Source: Arthrobacter sp. ov407
Lineage (GTDB): Bacteria; Actinomycetota; Actinomycetes; Actinomycetales; Micrococcaceae
Assembly (NCBI RefSeq): GCF_900102895.1
Contig: NZ_FNGD01000003.1
Coordinates: 256,431-313,726, forward strand
Reading direction: 5' to 3'
DNA: 57,296 nucleotides
A program made the translations under genes and the position numbers. A model generated the notes under the pieces. The model had not been told where the DNA came from. It saw nothing but the letters and a program-made list of their open reading frames with translations, and searched no databases. Shown piece after piece: positions 1-9,032 of this stretch. Within the stretch, counting starts at the first letter, position 1; the number at the start of each line of letters is the position of its first letter.

Positions 1-83
1 GCCGCTTTATCCGCGATGCCCTTCTCAAACCACGCTACAGCGGCCTCGCGCTGCTCTTCGGATAACGGACTACGTACATGCAT
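1..83 (-). CDS. IS3-family transposase, helix-turn-helix subunit (OrfA), partial
   Basis: The frame starts with ATG at 83-81 on the minus strand and runs off the window edge, giving 27 residues that begin MHVRSPLSEEQREAAVAWFE. The pattern of a short basic lead followed by SEEQREAAVAWFEKG is that of the first helix of IS3-family OrfA proteins, which bind the element ends. The start lies 60 bp inside the putative terminal repeat, the usual distance. No catalytic part is visible because that lies in OrfB outside the window. Confidence 0.55.
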   Translation of the reverse strand, partial: MHVRSPLSEEQREAAVAWFEKGIADKA

Positions 84-143
84 AAAACTGCTCCCCGGGA
101 GTCGGAACTGAATTTCTCAGTCCAACTTCCGGGGAGCAGTTCA
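1..143 (-). mobile_element. Insertion sequence end, IS3 family (IS150-like), cut by window edge
   Basis: Read on the minus strand the element begins at 143 with TGAACTGCTCCCCGGAAGTT followed by GGAC. This matches the TG...CCCC...AGTTGGAC style of left ends in the IS150 group of the IS3 family. A transposase-like reading frame opens 60 bp inside it. Bases 86-111 and 116-141 form a near-perfect inverted repeat, so the end can fold into a hairpin just before the first gene. The rest of the element and the other terminal repeat lie outside the window, so a target duplication cannot be checked. The family call is from recognition of the end and the first 27 codons only. Confidence 0.6.
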
Positions 144-460
144 CGGGCAGGGGAGGACATGCCCATTTGCCCGCTGGGGACATGGGCATGTCCTCCCCTG
201 CCCTGGCACCGGGGAAGGGACATGTCCGTACCTGGCGTTGGAACGGGACATGTCCATTCTTGGGCGCGAGGAGTGGGCATATGGGCCACATGTCCACTGG
301 CTACGGTCAACGGAGGGCATGCCCAATTTTCGAATCGGAGGGGCAGCTCGTCCGCGGGCAACCTGAATGGGATATGCCCATTCTTTAGCACGGGGAGTGG
401 GCATGGCGGCCATATGTCCACTGGCTGCGGCCAAGGCAGGGCATGTCCAGTGCAGGGGGC
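144..460. repeat. Cluster of palindromic CATG decamers with two 81-bp direct repeats
   Basis: This non-coding stretch holds about ten copies of a decamer of the form RGRCATGYCC, for example at 155-164, 184-193, 217-227, 245-255, 315-324, 369-379 and 439-448. Several copies are perfect palindromes (GGACATGTCC, GGGCATGCCC). Two longer units, 245-325 and 369-449, align over 81 bp without gaps: each has a decamer, ATTCTT, GAGTGGGCAT, TATGTCC or CATGTCC with ACTGGCT, and a final decamer. No convincing gene lies here; open frames across it encode only the translated repeat. Its role is unknown. Confidence 0.75.
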
Positions 461-480
461 CGGGCCCAGGCACCCAAGGG

Positions 481-1113
481 CTAGTCCTCCGGGTCCTCCG
501 GCTCACCCAGTCCACGGGCGGCGAGGGCTTCGCCGGTCTGCCGGGCGAAGGCCACCGTGCTGATGAAGACGGGCAGCACAAGGGCCCGCGGGTTGCGTTC
601 GAGCCCGCGGGCCCGGGCAGAATCGCGCACGTCCATGTAGGCCCCGACAACGAACGGGATGCTGCGGAGCATGATGGCAATGGTCAGGGCGAAGCGTTCC
701 GGGTCCGCACCGAAGCGCCGGAACGGCCGGGCCAGGGACGCCACACCGTCGAGCAGCGCCTGCACCGGGGTGGTGGCGGTCAGGATTGAGGCGGCGACAA
801 CGCAGACCAGGACGTTCAGCACGATCCGGGCCGCGGTCGGTGCGCCCAGCTGCCACCACTGGAAGAGGCCGATCGCCAGGAGTACGGGCAGGACCGGGCG
901 CACTGCGCGAAGCAGCCTGGCTGGACCTGCCCCGCTGAGCAGGAACAGCCCGCACAGCAGCGCCAACACGACGGCCGAAACGGCCCAGTCGGCGACCAGG
1001 AAAGACGCCATTCCGCAACCAACCACCAGCAGGAACTTCAGCCACAGCGGCGTCCGGTGGATCAAGGACGAGCCCGGCGCGTACGTTGCGAGGAGGAAGC
1101 CGTGGCCGCTCAC
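481..1113 (-). CDS. bioN: ECF transporter membrane component (EcfT/BioN-like)
   Basis: This 210-residue membrane protein is the T component of an energy-coupling factor transporter. It couples ATP hydrolysis by the neighbouring ATPase to movement of the substrate-binding protein BioY. The N-terminal half is hydrophobic with several membrane spans. The C-terminal half carries the cytosolic coupling motif, visible as SARARGLERNP (the ARG signature of the CbiQ/BioN family). The GTG start overlaps the stop of the ATPase gene upstream (GTGA), so the genes are probably translationally coupled in the order bioY-bioM-bioN. Length is normal for BioN. The C-terminus ends in an acidic EPEDPED repeat. 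Confidence 0.9.
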   Translation of the reverse strand: MSGHGFLLATYAPGSSLIHRTPLWLKFLLVVGCGMASFLVADWAVSAVVLALLCGLFLLSGAGPARLLRAVRPVLPVLLAIGLFQWWQLGAPTAARIVLNVLVCVVAASILTATTPVQALLDGVASLARPFRRFGADPERFALTIAIMLRSIPFVVGAYMDVRDSARARGLERNPRALVLPVFISTVAFARQTGEALAARGLGEPEDPED

Positions 1114-1892
1114 GGCTGCTCCAGCCGGGCCTGCTCGGGCACGGCCCGCTCAAGCCCGCCGCCGGCCAGCCCGCCGCCCGGTGCAGGCAGGCCTGCAGTG
1201 CTGAGGGCACGGTAGTGCGCGACGGCGGCCGCCGGTTCGCCGTCGAACACCACCTTCCCGTCGTCCACCACCAGGACGCGGTCCATGTCCCGGGCGAGCT
1301 CGAGGTCGTGGGTGGACAGAATCACCTGCTGGCGGAGTCCGGCCAGCGTGCGTCGCAGGAGTTCGCGGTTGCGGAGGTCCAGCAGTGTGGACGGCTCGTC
1401 GAGGACCAGTACCTCCGGATCGACGGCTAGGACGGCGGCCAGCGCCAGGAGCTGGCGTTCGCCGCCGGAGAGCTCATAGATGCTCTGGTCCGCCAGCGGC
1501 AGGAGGCCGAACCGTTCCAGGACTGACTCCGCGTGGGCCCGGCGCTCGGTGGCGTTGCGGATGGAGCGCCGCAGGGACAGTTCAACATCCTCGCGCCCGG
1601 TGGGCATCACGAGCTGGGAGAGCGGATCCGTGAAGACAAACCCCACGCGCCGGCGGACCTCCCGGACCGAGCGGACGGTATCGGCGCCGTCTACCCGCAC
1701 CGTGCCCTCGCTGGGTGCCACGAGCCCGTTCAGGAGCCGCAGGAGGGTGGACTTGCCGGAGCCGTTAGCCCCGATCACCCCGATCCGCCGTTCCGTGAGG
1801 TCCAGCGAAAGTTCCCGGAGCAGCGTCTTGGGTGCCGGGCGGCCGTCAACCGGCACCCGCACCGTCACGCGGTCCAGGACGATGCTGCTCAC
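1110..1892 (-). CDS. bioM: ECF transporter ATPase (BioM-like)
   Basis: This 260-residue ABC ATPase powers biotin uptake together with BioN and BioY. It has a complete nucleotide-binding domain: Walker A GANGSGKST near residue 40, the signature LSGGERQ, Walker B VLVLDEPS and the switch histidine in LSTHDLE. About 40 residues rich in Ala, Gly and Pro follow the domain and look like a poorly conserved tail. The GTG start overlaps the bioY stop by 4 bp and the stop overlaps the bioN start, giving a tightly coupled three-gene operon. Specificity for biotin is inferred from the BioY neighbour. Confidence 0.92.
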   Translation of the reverse strand: MSSIVLDRVTVRVPVDGRPAPKTLLRELSLDLTERRIGVIGANGSGKSTLLRLLNGLVAPSEGTVRVDGADTVRSVREVRRRVGFVFTDPLSQLVMPTGREDVELSLRRSIRNATERRAHAESVLERFGLLPLADQSIYELSGGERQLLALAAVLAVDPEVLVLDEPSTLLDLRNRELLRRTLAGLRQQVILSTHDLELARDMDRVLVVDDGKVVFDGEPAAAVAHYRALSTAGLPAPGGGLAGGGLERAVPEQARLEQP

Positions 1893-2536
1893 GGGCGGGT
1901 GTCAACCGTCCGAACGCGGCGCAGCAGCAGGTCCGGGAAGGCCTTGTGCAGGGCCAAGGCGATGCTTACGGCCAGGATGTTCTTGATGATGTCACCGGGG
2001 TAAAACACCAGATCGGCCAGGAAGGCTTTGGAGAAGTCCAGCTTGGCGTTGACCATCATGCCCAGGATGCCCAGGCCGTGGATGAAGACGATGCTGCTCA
2101 CCATGGCTGCGGCGAACAGGAGGATGGCACGCAGCCTGCCTTTGCGGTTGGCGGTGCGCGCGAGCACGACGACGGTCAGCCAGCCGACGGCCGTGGCGGC
2201 CAGCAGGAACCCGATGATGTAGCCGGCGGAGGGTCCGGCGAGGACGCCCAGCCCGCTGCGGCCGCCGCTGAAGATCGGCAGGCCTGCGAAGCCCAGGAGC
2301 AGGTAGAGGCCGACGGCGGCGAAGGCCCGGCCCGGGCCGAGGGCCAGACCGGTGAGCATGACGGCGAGGGTCTGCAGCGTGATGGGCACGCCGAGCCCGC
2401 CCACGGGAATGGCGGCGATCAGCGCCGAAGCGGCCACAAGGGCGGCAAAGACGGCGATGAGGCCAAGGTCGGTGGCATTCCAGCGTCCCCGGCGGCGCGG
2501 GGTCCTGGCTGTGGCGGGATGGTCGGTCTGCGTCAT
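1889..2536 (-). CDS. bioY: Biotin transporter substrate-binding protein BioY
   Basis: This 215-residue integral membrane protein is the S component that binds biotin. The BioY fold shows as about six hydrophobic helices, with the typical GGLGVPITLQTLAVML segment near residue 50 and the GPSAGYIIGFLLA motif that lines the substrate site. The start at 2536 (MTQTDHP) is chosen because the family begins with a short polar lead before the first helix; an open frame continues upstream but is non-coding in character. It is the first gene of bioYMN. Many Micrococcaceae need external biotin, which fits a dedicated uptake operon. Confidence 0.92.
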   Translation of the reverse strand: MTQTDHPATARTPRRRGRWNATDLGLIAVFAALVAASALIAAIPVGGLGVPITLQTLAVMLTGLALGPGRAFAAVGLYLLLGFAGLPIFSGGRSGLGVLAGPSAGYIIGFLLAATAVGWLTVVVLARTANRKGRLRAILLFAAAMVSSIVFIHGLGILGMMVNAKLDFSKAFLADLVFYPGDIIKNILAVSIALALHKAFPDLLLRRVRTVDTRP

Positions 2537-2837
2537 GGTGTTCCTGTCGGGTGCTGCGGCGGATATCGGTGTCGTGATATTGACTGTACGGTCGCGGCGG
2601 GTCGGGTATTTTGTAGGCGCCCCACTAACCGGCGGCCCAGATGCTGGAGGGCGCCGCCAAAGACGACAGTGAAGGGAGCGCGGGCGGCTGGCGGCTGCCA
2701 CATGGGTCCATGTCAGGGAGCAGGGGCGGTGCCGGTAGACTTGTAGAGGCCGTGCTCTCGCACCGCCCTGCCCCGGCCCCGCCCAGACTCCACCCGTTGT
2801 GCCGCGGCATTCCCTGTTGTGAAAGGCCTTAGCTGCA
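2537..2837. other. Divergent intergenic region between bioY and the ABC-F gene
   Basis: This 301-bp gap separates two divergently transcribed genes, so it must hold both promoters. A possible -10 box (TAGACT) for the rightward gene lies near 2736. No convincing repeat of the BioQ or BirA operator type was found next to bioY. No gene is seen. Confidence 0.5.
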
Positions 2838-4436
2838 TTGATTACCGTCCAGGATCTCGAACTGCGCGCCGGCGCCCGCCTCCTCATGGACCAGGTGAGC
2901 TTCCGGATCGACAAGGGAGACAAAATCGGTCTGGTCGGCCGTAACGGTGCAGGCAAGACCACGCTGACCCGGGTGCTCGCGGGCGAGGGCCTGCCCGCCG
3001 CGGGCAAGGTAACCCGCAGCGGCGAAATCGGCTACCTGCCGCAGGATCCGCGCACCCCGGACATGGAGCAGCTCGCGCGGGACCGGATCCTGTCCGTCCG
3101 CGGCCTGGACATTGCCGTGGGCAAGCTCCGCCTGGCCCACGAAGAGATGGCCAGCGAGGACGCCGCGGTCCAGCGCAAAGCGATGAACCGCTATGACCGG
3201 CTGGAATCCGAGTTCCTGGCCGCCGGCGGCTATGCGGCCGAAGCCGAGGCGGCAGCGATCTGCTCGAACCTCGCCCTGCCGGACCGGCTGCTGAACCAGC
3301 CGCTCAAGACCCTGTCCGGTGGACAGCGGCGCCGCGTGGAGCTCGCGCGCATCCTGTACTCGGATGCCGAAACGATGCTCCTGGATGAGCCCACCAACCA
3401 CCTCGATGCCGATTCCATCTCCTGGCTCCGTGAGTTCCTCAAGAACCACCAGGGCGGCCTGATTGTGATCAGCCACGACACCGAACTGCTCGAAGCGACT
3501 GTTAACAAGGTCTTCCTGCTGGATCCGAACCGCGCCCAGATCGACTTCTACAACATGGACTGGAAGCGCTACCTCACCCAGCGCGAAACGGACGAACGCG
3601 CCCGCAAGCGTGAGCGTGCCAACGCGGAGAAAAAGGCCCAGGTCCTCATCGACCAGGCCAACAAGATGCGCGCCAAGGCCACCAAGGCCGTCGCCGCGCA
3701 GAATATGGCCAAGCGTGCCGAGCGTCTGCTGGGCGGCCTCGAAGCCGTGCGCGCACACGACAAGGTGGCAGCCTTGCGCTTCCCGGATCCGTCACCCTGC
3801 GGCAAGACCCCGCTCACAGCGGACGGCCTCAGCAAGTCCTACGGCTCGCTGGAGATCTTCACCGACGTCGACCTCGCGATCGACCGCGGCTCCAAGGTGG
3901 TCATCCTGGGCCTCAACGGCGCTGGCAAGACCACCCTGCTGCGCATGCTGGCCGGCGTCGACAAGCCGGACACCGGCGAAGTCGTTGCGGGCCACGGCCT
4001 GAAGGTGGGCTACTACGCCCAGGAGCACGAGACGCTCGACGTGGACCGCACCGTGCTGCAGAATATGCGCTCTTCCGCCCCGGACATGAACGACGCGGAA
4101 GTACGCAACATTCTGGGCTCGTTCCTGTTCTCCGGCGACGACGTCGAAAAGCCCGCCGGTGTGCTGTCCGGCGGCGAGAAGACCCGGCTGGCGCTGGCCA
4201 CCATCGTGGCCTCGAGTGCGAACGTGCTGCTCCTCGACGAGCCCACCAACAACCTCGACCCCGCCAGCCGCGCCGAGATCCTCGGGGCCCTGAGCAACTA
4301 CACCGGCGCCGTCGTCCTCGTGAGCCACGATGAGGGCGCCGTCGAGGCGCTCAACCCGGAGCGCGTCGTCCTGCTGCCCGACGGCATAGAGGACCACTGG
4401 AACGAAGACTACCTGGACCTGATCACGCTGGCGTAA
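2838..4436 (+). CDS. ABC-F family ATPase (Rv1473-like)
   Basis: This 532-residue soluble protein has two ABC domains in one chain and no membrane segments, the ABC-F layout. The first domain has GRNGAGKTT and LSGGQRRRVELA; the second has GLNGAGKTT and LSGGEKTRLALA. Between them lies a long, charged helical linker rich in Arg, Lys and Ala, which in ABC-F proteins reaches the ribosomal P/E site. Members act in translation or protect ribosomes from antibiotics. The opening (ITVQDLELRAGARLL) resembles mycobacterial Rv1473 rather than EttA. The start is TTG with a weak ribosome site. A resistance role cannot be told from sequence. Confidence 0.9.
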   Translation: MITVQDLELRAGARLLMDQVSFRIDKGDKIGLVGRNGAGKTTLTRVLAGEGLPAAGKVTRSGEIGYLPQDPRTPDMEQLARDRILSVRGLDIAVGKLRLAHEEMASEDAAVQRKAMNRYDRLESEFLAAGGYAAEAEAAAICSNLALPDRLLNQPLKTLSGGQRRRVELARILYSDAETMLLDEPTNHLDADSISWLREFLKNHQGGLIVISHDTELLEATVNKVFLLDPNRAQIDFYNMDWKRYLTQRETDERARKRERANAEKKAQVLIDQANKMRAKATKAVAAQNMAKRAERLLGGLEAVRAHDKVAALRFPDPSPCGKTPLTADGLSKSYGSLEIFTDVDLAIDRGSKVVILGLNGAGKTTLLRMLAGVDKPDTGEVVAGHGLKVGYYAQEHETLDVDRTVLQNMRSSAPDMNDAEVRNILGSFLFSGDDVEKPAGVLSGGEKTRLALATIVASSANVLLLDEPTNNLDPASRAEILGALSNYTGAVVLVSHDEGAVEALNPERVVLLPDGIEDHWNEDYLDLITLA

Positions 4437-4442
4437 GACCGG

Positions 4443-4922
4443 TCAGCGGACCGGCATCGCTTCTGCGTCCGTGATTCGCCGGAGGTCTTCGTAGCCGATG
4501 GAGAACATCGAGTTGTGATCGCCTGCCCCGGCCCACAGCACACGGTGGACTGCCAGGGACTCGTCCAACAGCGTCCGGATCTTCTCCGGGTGGCCTACCG
4601 GGGCTACGCCGCCTACTTCCTGGCCGGTGTGTTCCAGGACGAACTCGGGGGAGGCGCGGCGGATCTTGCCCGTGCCCAGCTGCCCGGCGACCTTGTGGAC
4701 GTCCACCTTGGCCGCCCCGCTGGCCAGGATCAGCAGCGGGGCGCCCCCGAGATCGAACACCAGGCTGTTGGTGATCGCCGCGACGTCGCAGCCCAGCGCG
4801 GCGGCCGCGGCGGCCGCGGTCGGGACTTTTGAGTCGAACACTGTCACCGTGTCCTTCGCGCCCAGCGCGGTGAGGGCCCGCTTGACGTTGGCGACCGGTC
4901 CGGGAAAGGCATCAGGGCTCAC
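4443..4922 (-). CDS. YbaK/EbsC-type aminoacyl-tRNA deacylase
   Basis: This 159-residue single-domain protein belongs to the YbaK/ProX family, which hydrolyses mischarged tRNAs such as Cys-tRNA(Pro). The domain fills the whole chain. It contains a conserved lysine segment (ASGAAKVDVHKV near residue 70) and the GGVAPVGH loop that shapes the substrate pocket. The GTG start lies 3 bp after the stop of the SURF1 gene, so the two are probably co-transcribed. It converges with the ABC-F gene, with only 6 bp between the stops. Substrate specificity (Cys versus Ala) is not decided by what can be seen. Confidence 0.85.
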   Translation of the reverse strand: MSPDAFPGPVANVKRALTALGAKDTVTVFDSKVPTAAAAAAALGCDVAAITNSLVFDLGGAPLLILASGAAKVDVHKVAGQLGTGKIRRASPEFVLEHTGQEVGGVAPVGHPEKIRTLLDESLAVHRVLWAGAGDHNSMFSIGYEDLRRITDAEAMPVR

Positions 4923-4925
4923 CGC

Positions 4926-5804
4926 TCAGAACCCCTGGGCGTCGAGGATGGCGTCTTCCTCTTCTTCCGCCGTCGCGTTCTTGCGCTTGCGCGGAGCGGG
5001 ACTGCGCCGCACGGCCGGGCCGCTGGAATGCAGGAACACGCCGCCGGCTGCGTCGGCTTCGGCGTCCTCCGCGTCAATCGCGGCGTTGCGGGCCTGCTGC
5101 CGGGCCGCGTAGCCGAACCCGACGAACATCAGCACGCCGAACGCGAACCACTGCAGCGAGTAGGAAAGGTGGGTACCTTCATCGGTGGACGGCTTGGGGA
5201 ACGGGAACGGCATGTCCTTCACCGCGGGCGACTCGGAGGCCAGCTGTCCGTAGGCGCCCGTGAGCAGCGGATAGCCCAGCTGCGCGGAATAGGCGGCGAG
5301 GTCGATCGAGGCCAGTTGGCCGTCAGGGGCGCCGCGCTGCAGCGCGGGCTCGGCCGGCTTGAGGCGGGCAACCACTGTCACCGGACCCTGGGGCGGCGCA
5401 GGCACTGAGTCGGGCCGGCCCGGAGTGTTGTTGCCGATGGGCAGCCAGCCGCGGTCAATCACCACGGTTTCACCGGACACGAGCTTGAACGGAACCACCA
5501 CCTCGTAGCCGGGCTGGCCGTTGAGCGGGCGGTTACGGACGATGCGCTGGCCGGCGACGTCGTAGCTGCCCTTCAGGTCCACCTGGGTCCACTCGCGCTC
5601 CGGGTTCAGCCGGCTGAACTGGTCCCGGACATCGGCGAACGGCACGGGGTCGGCGGAGTAGTTGGAGACCACGCGGTTGATTTCCGCCAGGGTTTCGGCG
5701 CGACGGTCCATCTGCCACCGACCCAGTCCAACGCAGCCCGCAGCGAAGATCGCGGCCAGCAACAGGTACCCCAGCCATTTACTGGAGAAGAGAAAGCGGT
5801 ACAT
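4926..5804 (-). CDS. SURF1 family cytochrome oxidase assembly protein
   Basis: This 292-residue membrane protein is related to SURF1/Shy1, which helps insert haem a and assemble cytochrome c oxidase. The layout is typical: an N-terminal membrane helix (residues 10-28, with GRWQMDRR after it), a large extracytoplasmic domain containing GYEVVVPF and VDRGWLP, and a second membrane helix near residues 215-235 (SYSLQWFAFGVLMF). A charged tail of about 50 residues follows and is variable. The start directly abuts the stop of the next gene upstream, so the set is one operon. Confidence 0.9.
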   Translation of the reverse strand: MYRFLFSSKWLGYLLLAAIFAAGCVGLGRWQMDRRAETLAEINRVVSNYSADPVPFADVRDQFSRLNPEREWTQVDLKGSYDVAGQRIVRNRPLNGQPGYEVVVPFKLVSGETVVIDRGWLPIGNNTPGRPDSVPAPPQGPVTVVARLKPAEPALQRGAPDGQLASIDLAAYSAQLGYPLLTGAYGQLASESPAVKDMPFPFPKPSTDEGTHLSYSLQWFAFGVLMFVGFGYAARQQARNAAIDAEDAEADAAGGVFLHSSGPAVRRSPAPRKRKNATAEEEEDAILDAQGF

Positions 5805-6094
5805 TCAGCCGATCCTGCCTGACGGGTCGAGGGGCGCGGTCTCTGCGGAGACGTGGACGGTCTCAGCGCCAAGGGCCAAAGTCTCTTTCCACAGTCCGCG
5901 CGTCTGGAGGTAGTCCTCGAGCCAGGCCCGGTGTTCACCGCACGCCAGCCAGATCTTGCGCCGCTCCGGGGTGTGGATCTTGGGATTGTTCCACAGCAGC
6001 TGCCATTCCGCCGCCGTGCGGCAGGCTTTCCGCGAGCAGACGGTACCGGGGGCCGCGGCGGTGTCGCCACCGGTCCCGGCCAGGTCAAAGAGGT

Positions 6095-6098
<4 letters not shown>
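5805..6098 (-). CDS. Conserved small protein with Cys/His residues, function unknown
   Basis: This 97-residue protein has a compact core with CSRKACRTAAEWQL, LWNNPKIHT and CGEHRAWLEDYL. The spacing of three Cys and two His (CxxxC, then C and HR) suggests a small metal-binding fold, but this is inference. The last 30 residues look unstructured. It overlaps the stop of the DUF3099 gene by 4 bp (ATGA) and abuts the SURF1 gene, so it sits in a conserved actinobacterial operon. Some annotations call such proteins acetone carboxylase-like; nothing in this sequence supports that activity. Confidence 0.8.
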
Positions 6099-7419
<1,321 letters not shown>

Positions 7420-7452
7420 CCCCGGGCGACGCCGGGCCACTGGCCCGGGATA

Positions 7453-7487
7453 CAGCGGACGACGGCGGCTACCGCCGTCGTCCGCTG
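7453..7487 (+). terminator. Perfect 16-bp hairpin after fabG
   Basis: A 16-bp perfect stem (CAGCGGACGACGGCGG with its complement at 7472-7487) closes on a 3-base loop. A short T run follows 23 bp later rather than directly. It probably ends the fabG transcript. Confidence 0.75.
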
Positions 7488-7596
7488 CCGGCCGCGCTGG
7501 GCCTTTTTGCCCTTGGCGCCGGGGCGCCGGGAGCGTGTAATGGGCTCACAGCCCCAGACCATGCCGCGGCAGGGGCGTGACCGCAGGAGGAAAATC

Positions 7597-8016
7597 ATGA
7601 GTGATCTCAGCAAGTGGACGCCCTCGGACATGCTGGAGCCGGTCCGGCGCTTCCTTGACGGTGATCTGTCCATAGCGCCAGGGATCAAGATCGAACAGTT
7701 CCAAGAGGGCAGCACCCTGGTGGTTCGGGCGGAAGTGCCGGGTATCGACCCGGACCGGGACGTTGACGTCTCGGTCGGCGAGGGCATGCTTAATATTGCA
7801 GTGGAGCGGCGGGAAGCGTCCGAGCACAAGGGCAAGGACGGTTTCCGCTCGGAGTTCCGCTACGGCCGGGCCGCCCGGAGCATTGCGCTGCCCGCTGGGG
7901 TGAGGGAAGAAGACATCACCGCCACCTACAAGGACGGCGTATTGGAAGTCCGCGCACCGGCTCCGAAGGTTGTGACCGGCGAAGCGACGACGAAGATCCG
8001 GATCGACCGCGGCTGA
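7597..8016 (+). CDS. Hsp20/alpha-crystallin small heat-shock protein
   Basis: This 139-residue protein is a small heat-shock chaperone that holds unfolding proteins in large oligomers. The alpha-crystallin domain covers about residues 35-125, with the family signature near RSEFRYGRAARSIALP and the GVLEVRAP strand that ends the domain. ATG at 7597 is chosen because a strong ribosome site (GCAGGAGG) lies just before it. No HspR (HAIR) operator is seen upstream. An inverted GAACCG/CGGTTC pair after the stop could be a weak terminator. Confidence 0.9.
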   Translation: MSDLSKWTPSDMLEPVRRFLDGDLSIAPGIKIEQFQEGSTLVVRAEVPGIDPDRDVDVSVGEGMLNIAVERREASEHKGKDGFRSEFRYGRAARSIALPAGVREEDITATYKDGVLEVRAPAPKVVTGEATTKIRIDRG

Positions 8017-8183
8017 CCGAACCGCCGGCCGGTTCCAGTCAAAGCGCCTTCCGGTCACGGCACGTCGGGAACTACGCCGCAGGGGCTTCTTTGTCGATGC
8101 TGAACAACTGCAATGGCGCGATCCGCTGGCATGATGGATTGCAGACCCACAGTGTTTGGACGTTTGGAACAAAAGGAGCTCGT

Positions 8184-8945
8184 ATGGGACTGCTGGAAAA
8201 GAAGACTGCGATCGTGACCGGTTCGTCGCGCGGAATCGGCGCCGAAGTCGCCAAGATCCTGGCCGCCGAAGGCGCTGCCGTCGTCGTGAACTACCGCCAG
8301 AAGGCGCCGCGCGCCAACAAGGTTGTCGCGGAGATCGAAGCCGACGGCGGCCGTGCTGCGGCCATCGGGGCGGACCTCACCACCCAGGAAGGCGTCCAGG
8401 CCCTCGCCAGCGCCGCCATGGAGAACTTCGGCTCGCTCGACCTCCTGGTCCTCAACGCCTCCGGCGGCATGGAGACCGGGATGGAAGAGGGCTACGCGCT
8501 GAAGCTGAACCGTGACGCCCAGGTGAACATGCTCAACGCCGCCGTTGCGCTCATGCCCGAAGGCTCGCGCGTGGTCTTCGTGACCAGCCACCAAGCCCAC
8601 TTCATCGACACAGTGCCCACGATGCCCGACTACGAGCCCGTTGCCCGCAGCAAGCGTGCCGGCGAGGACGCACTCCGCGCACTCGTCCCGGCACTGGCGG
8701 ACAAGGGGATCTCGCTCGTGGTCGTCTCCGGCGACATGATCGAGGGCACCGTTACAGCAACCCTGCTCGACCGGTCCAACCCCGGCGCCATCGAGGCCCG
8801 CCGTGCAGAAGCGGGCAGGCTGTACTCGGTCAAGGAGTTTGCCGCGGAGGTCGCCAAGATGGCCACGGCCGACGTCGAGACCGGCCACACCGAATACGTC
8901 GGCGGCGCCGACTATTTCGATAAGACAGCCAACAAGCGCTCCTAG
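8184..8945 (+). CDS. SDR family protein lacking the catalytic tyrosine
   Basis: This 253-residue protein has the short-chain dehydrogenase fold: cofactor motif TGSSRGIG at residues 12-19, VLNASGG in place of NNAG, and the active-site serine in VTSHQ (S135). The catalytic Y-x3-K is not standard. Lysine aligns at K157 (VARSKRAG), but the position four residues before it is Val153; the nearest Tyr is Y150. The protein may use a shifted Tyr or be a non-catalytic NAD(P)-binding relative. The start is set by the ribosome site AAAAGGAG. It converges on serB with a shared terminator between. Confidence 0.85.
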   Translation: MGLLEKKTAIVTGSSRGIGAEVAKILAAEGAAVVVNYRQKAPRANKVVAEIEADGGRAAAIGADLTTQEGVQALASAAMENFGSLDLLVLNASGGMETGMEEGYALKLNRDAQVNMLNAAVALMPEGSRVVFVTSHQAHFIDTVPTMPDYEPVARSKRAGEDALRALVPALADKGISLVVVSGDMIEGTVTATLLDRSNPGAIEARRAEAGRLYSVKEFAAEVAKMATADVETGHTEYVGGADYFDKTANKRS

Positions 8946-8969
8946 GAGCGCAGGCCGCCAGCGGCGCCG

Positions 8970-9021
8970 AGATGGCACGTCAGCAATGTTTAGCCAAACG
9001 TTGCCGCGGCGTGCCATCTCG
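8970..9021. terminator. Bidirectional terminator between SDR gene and serB
   Basis: An 11-bp perfect outer stem (GAGATGGCACG with CGTGCCATCTC) encloses a second near-perfect inner pair (CAATGTTT with AAACGTTG). It lies between two convergent genes, so it can serve both. Confidence 0.75.
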
Positions 9022-9032
9022 CGGTTAAGGCA

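Noticed and set aside
141..680. Open frames with repeated GHM/MPTPR motifs in the first 700 bp
   Set aside because: They are translations of the decamer repeat, not a repeat protein.
7420..7596. HspR (HAIR) operator before the Hsp20 gene
   Set aside because: No CTTGAGT-N7-ACTCAAG type repeat is present.
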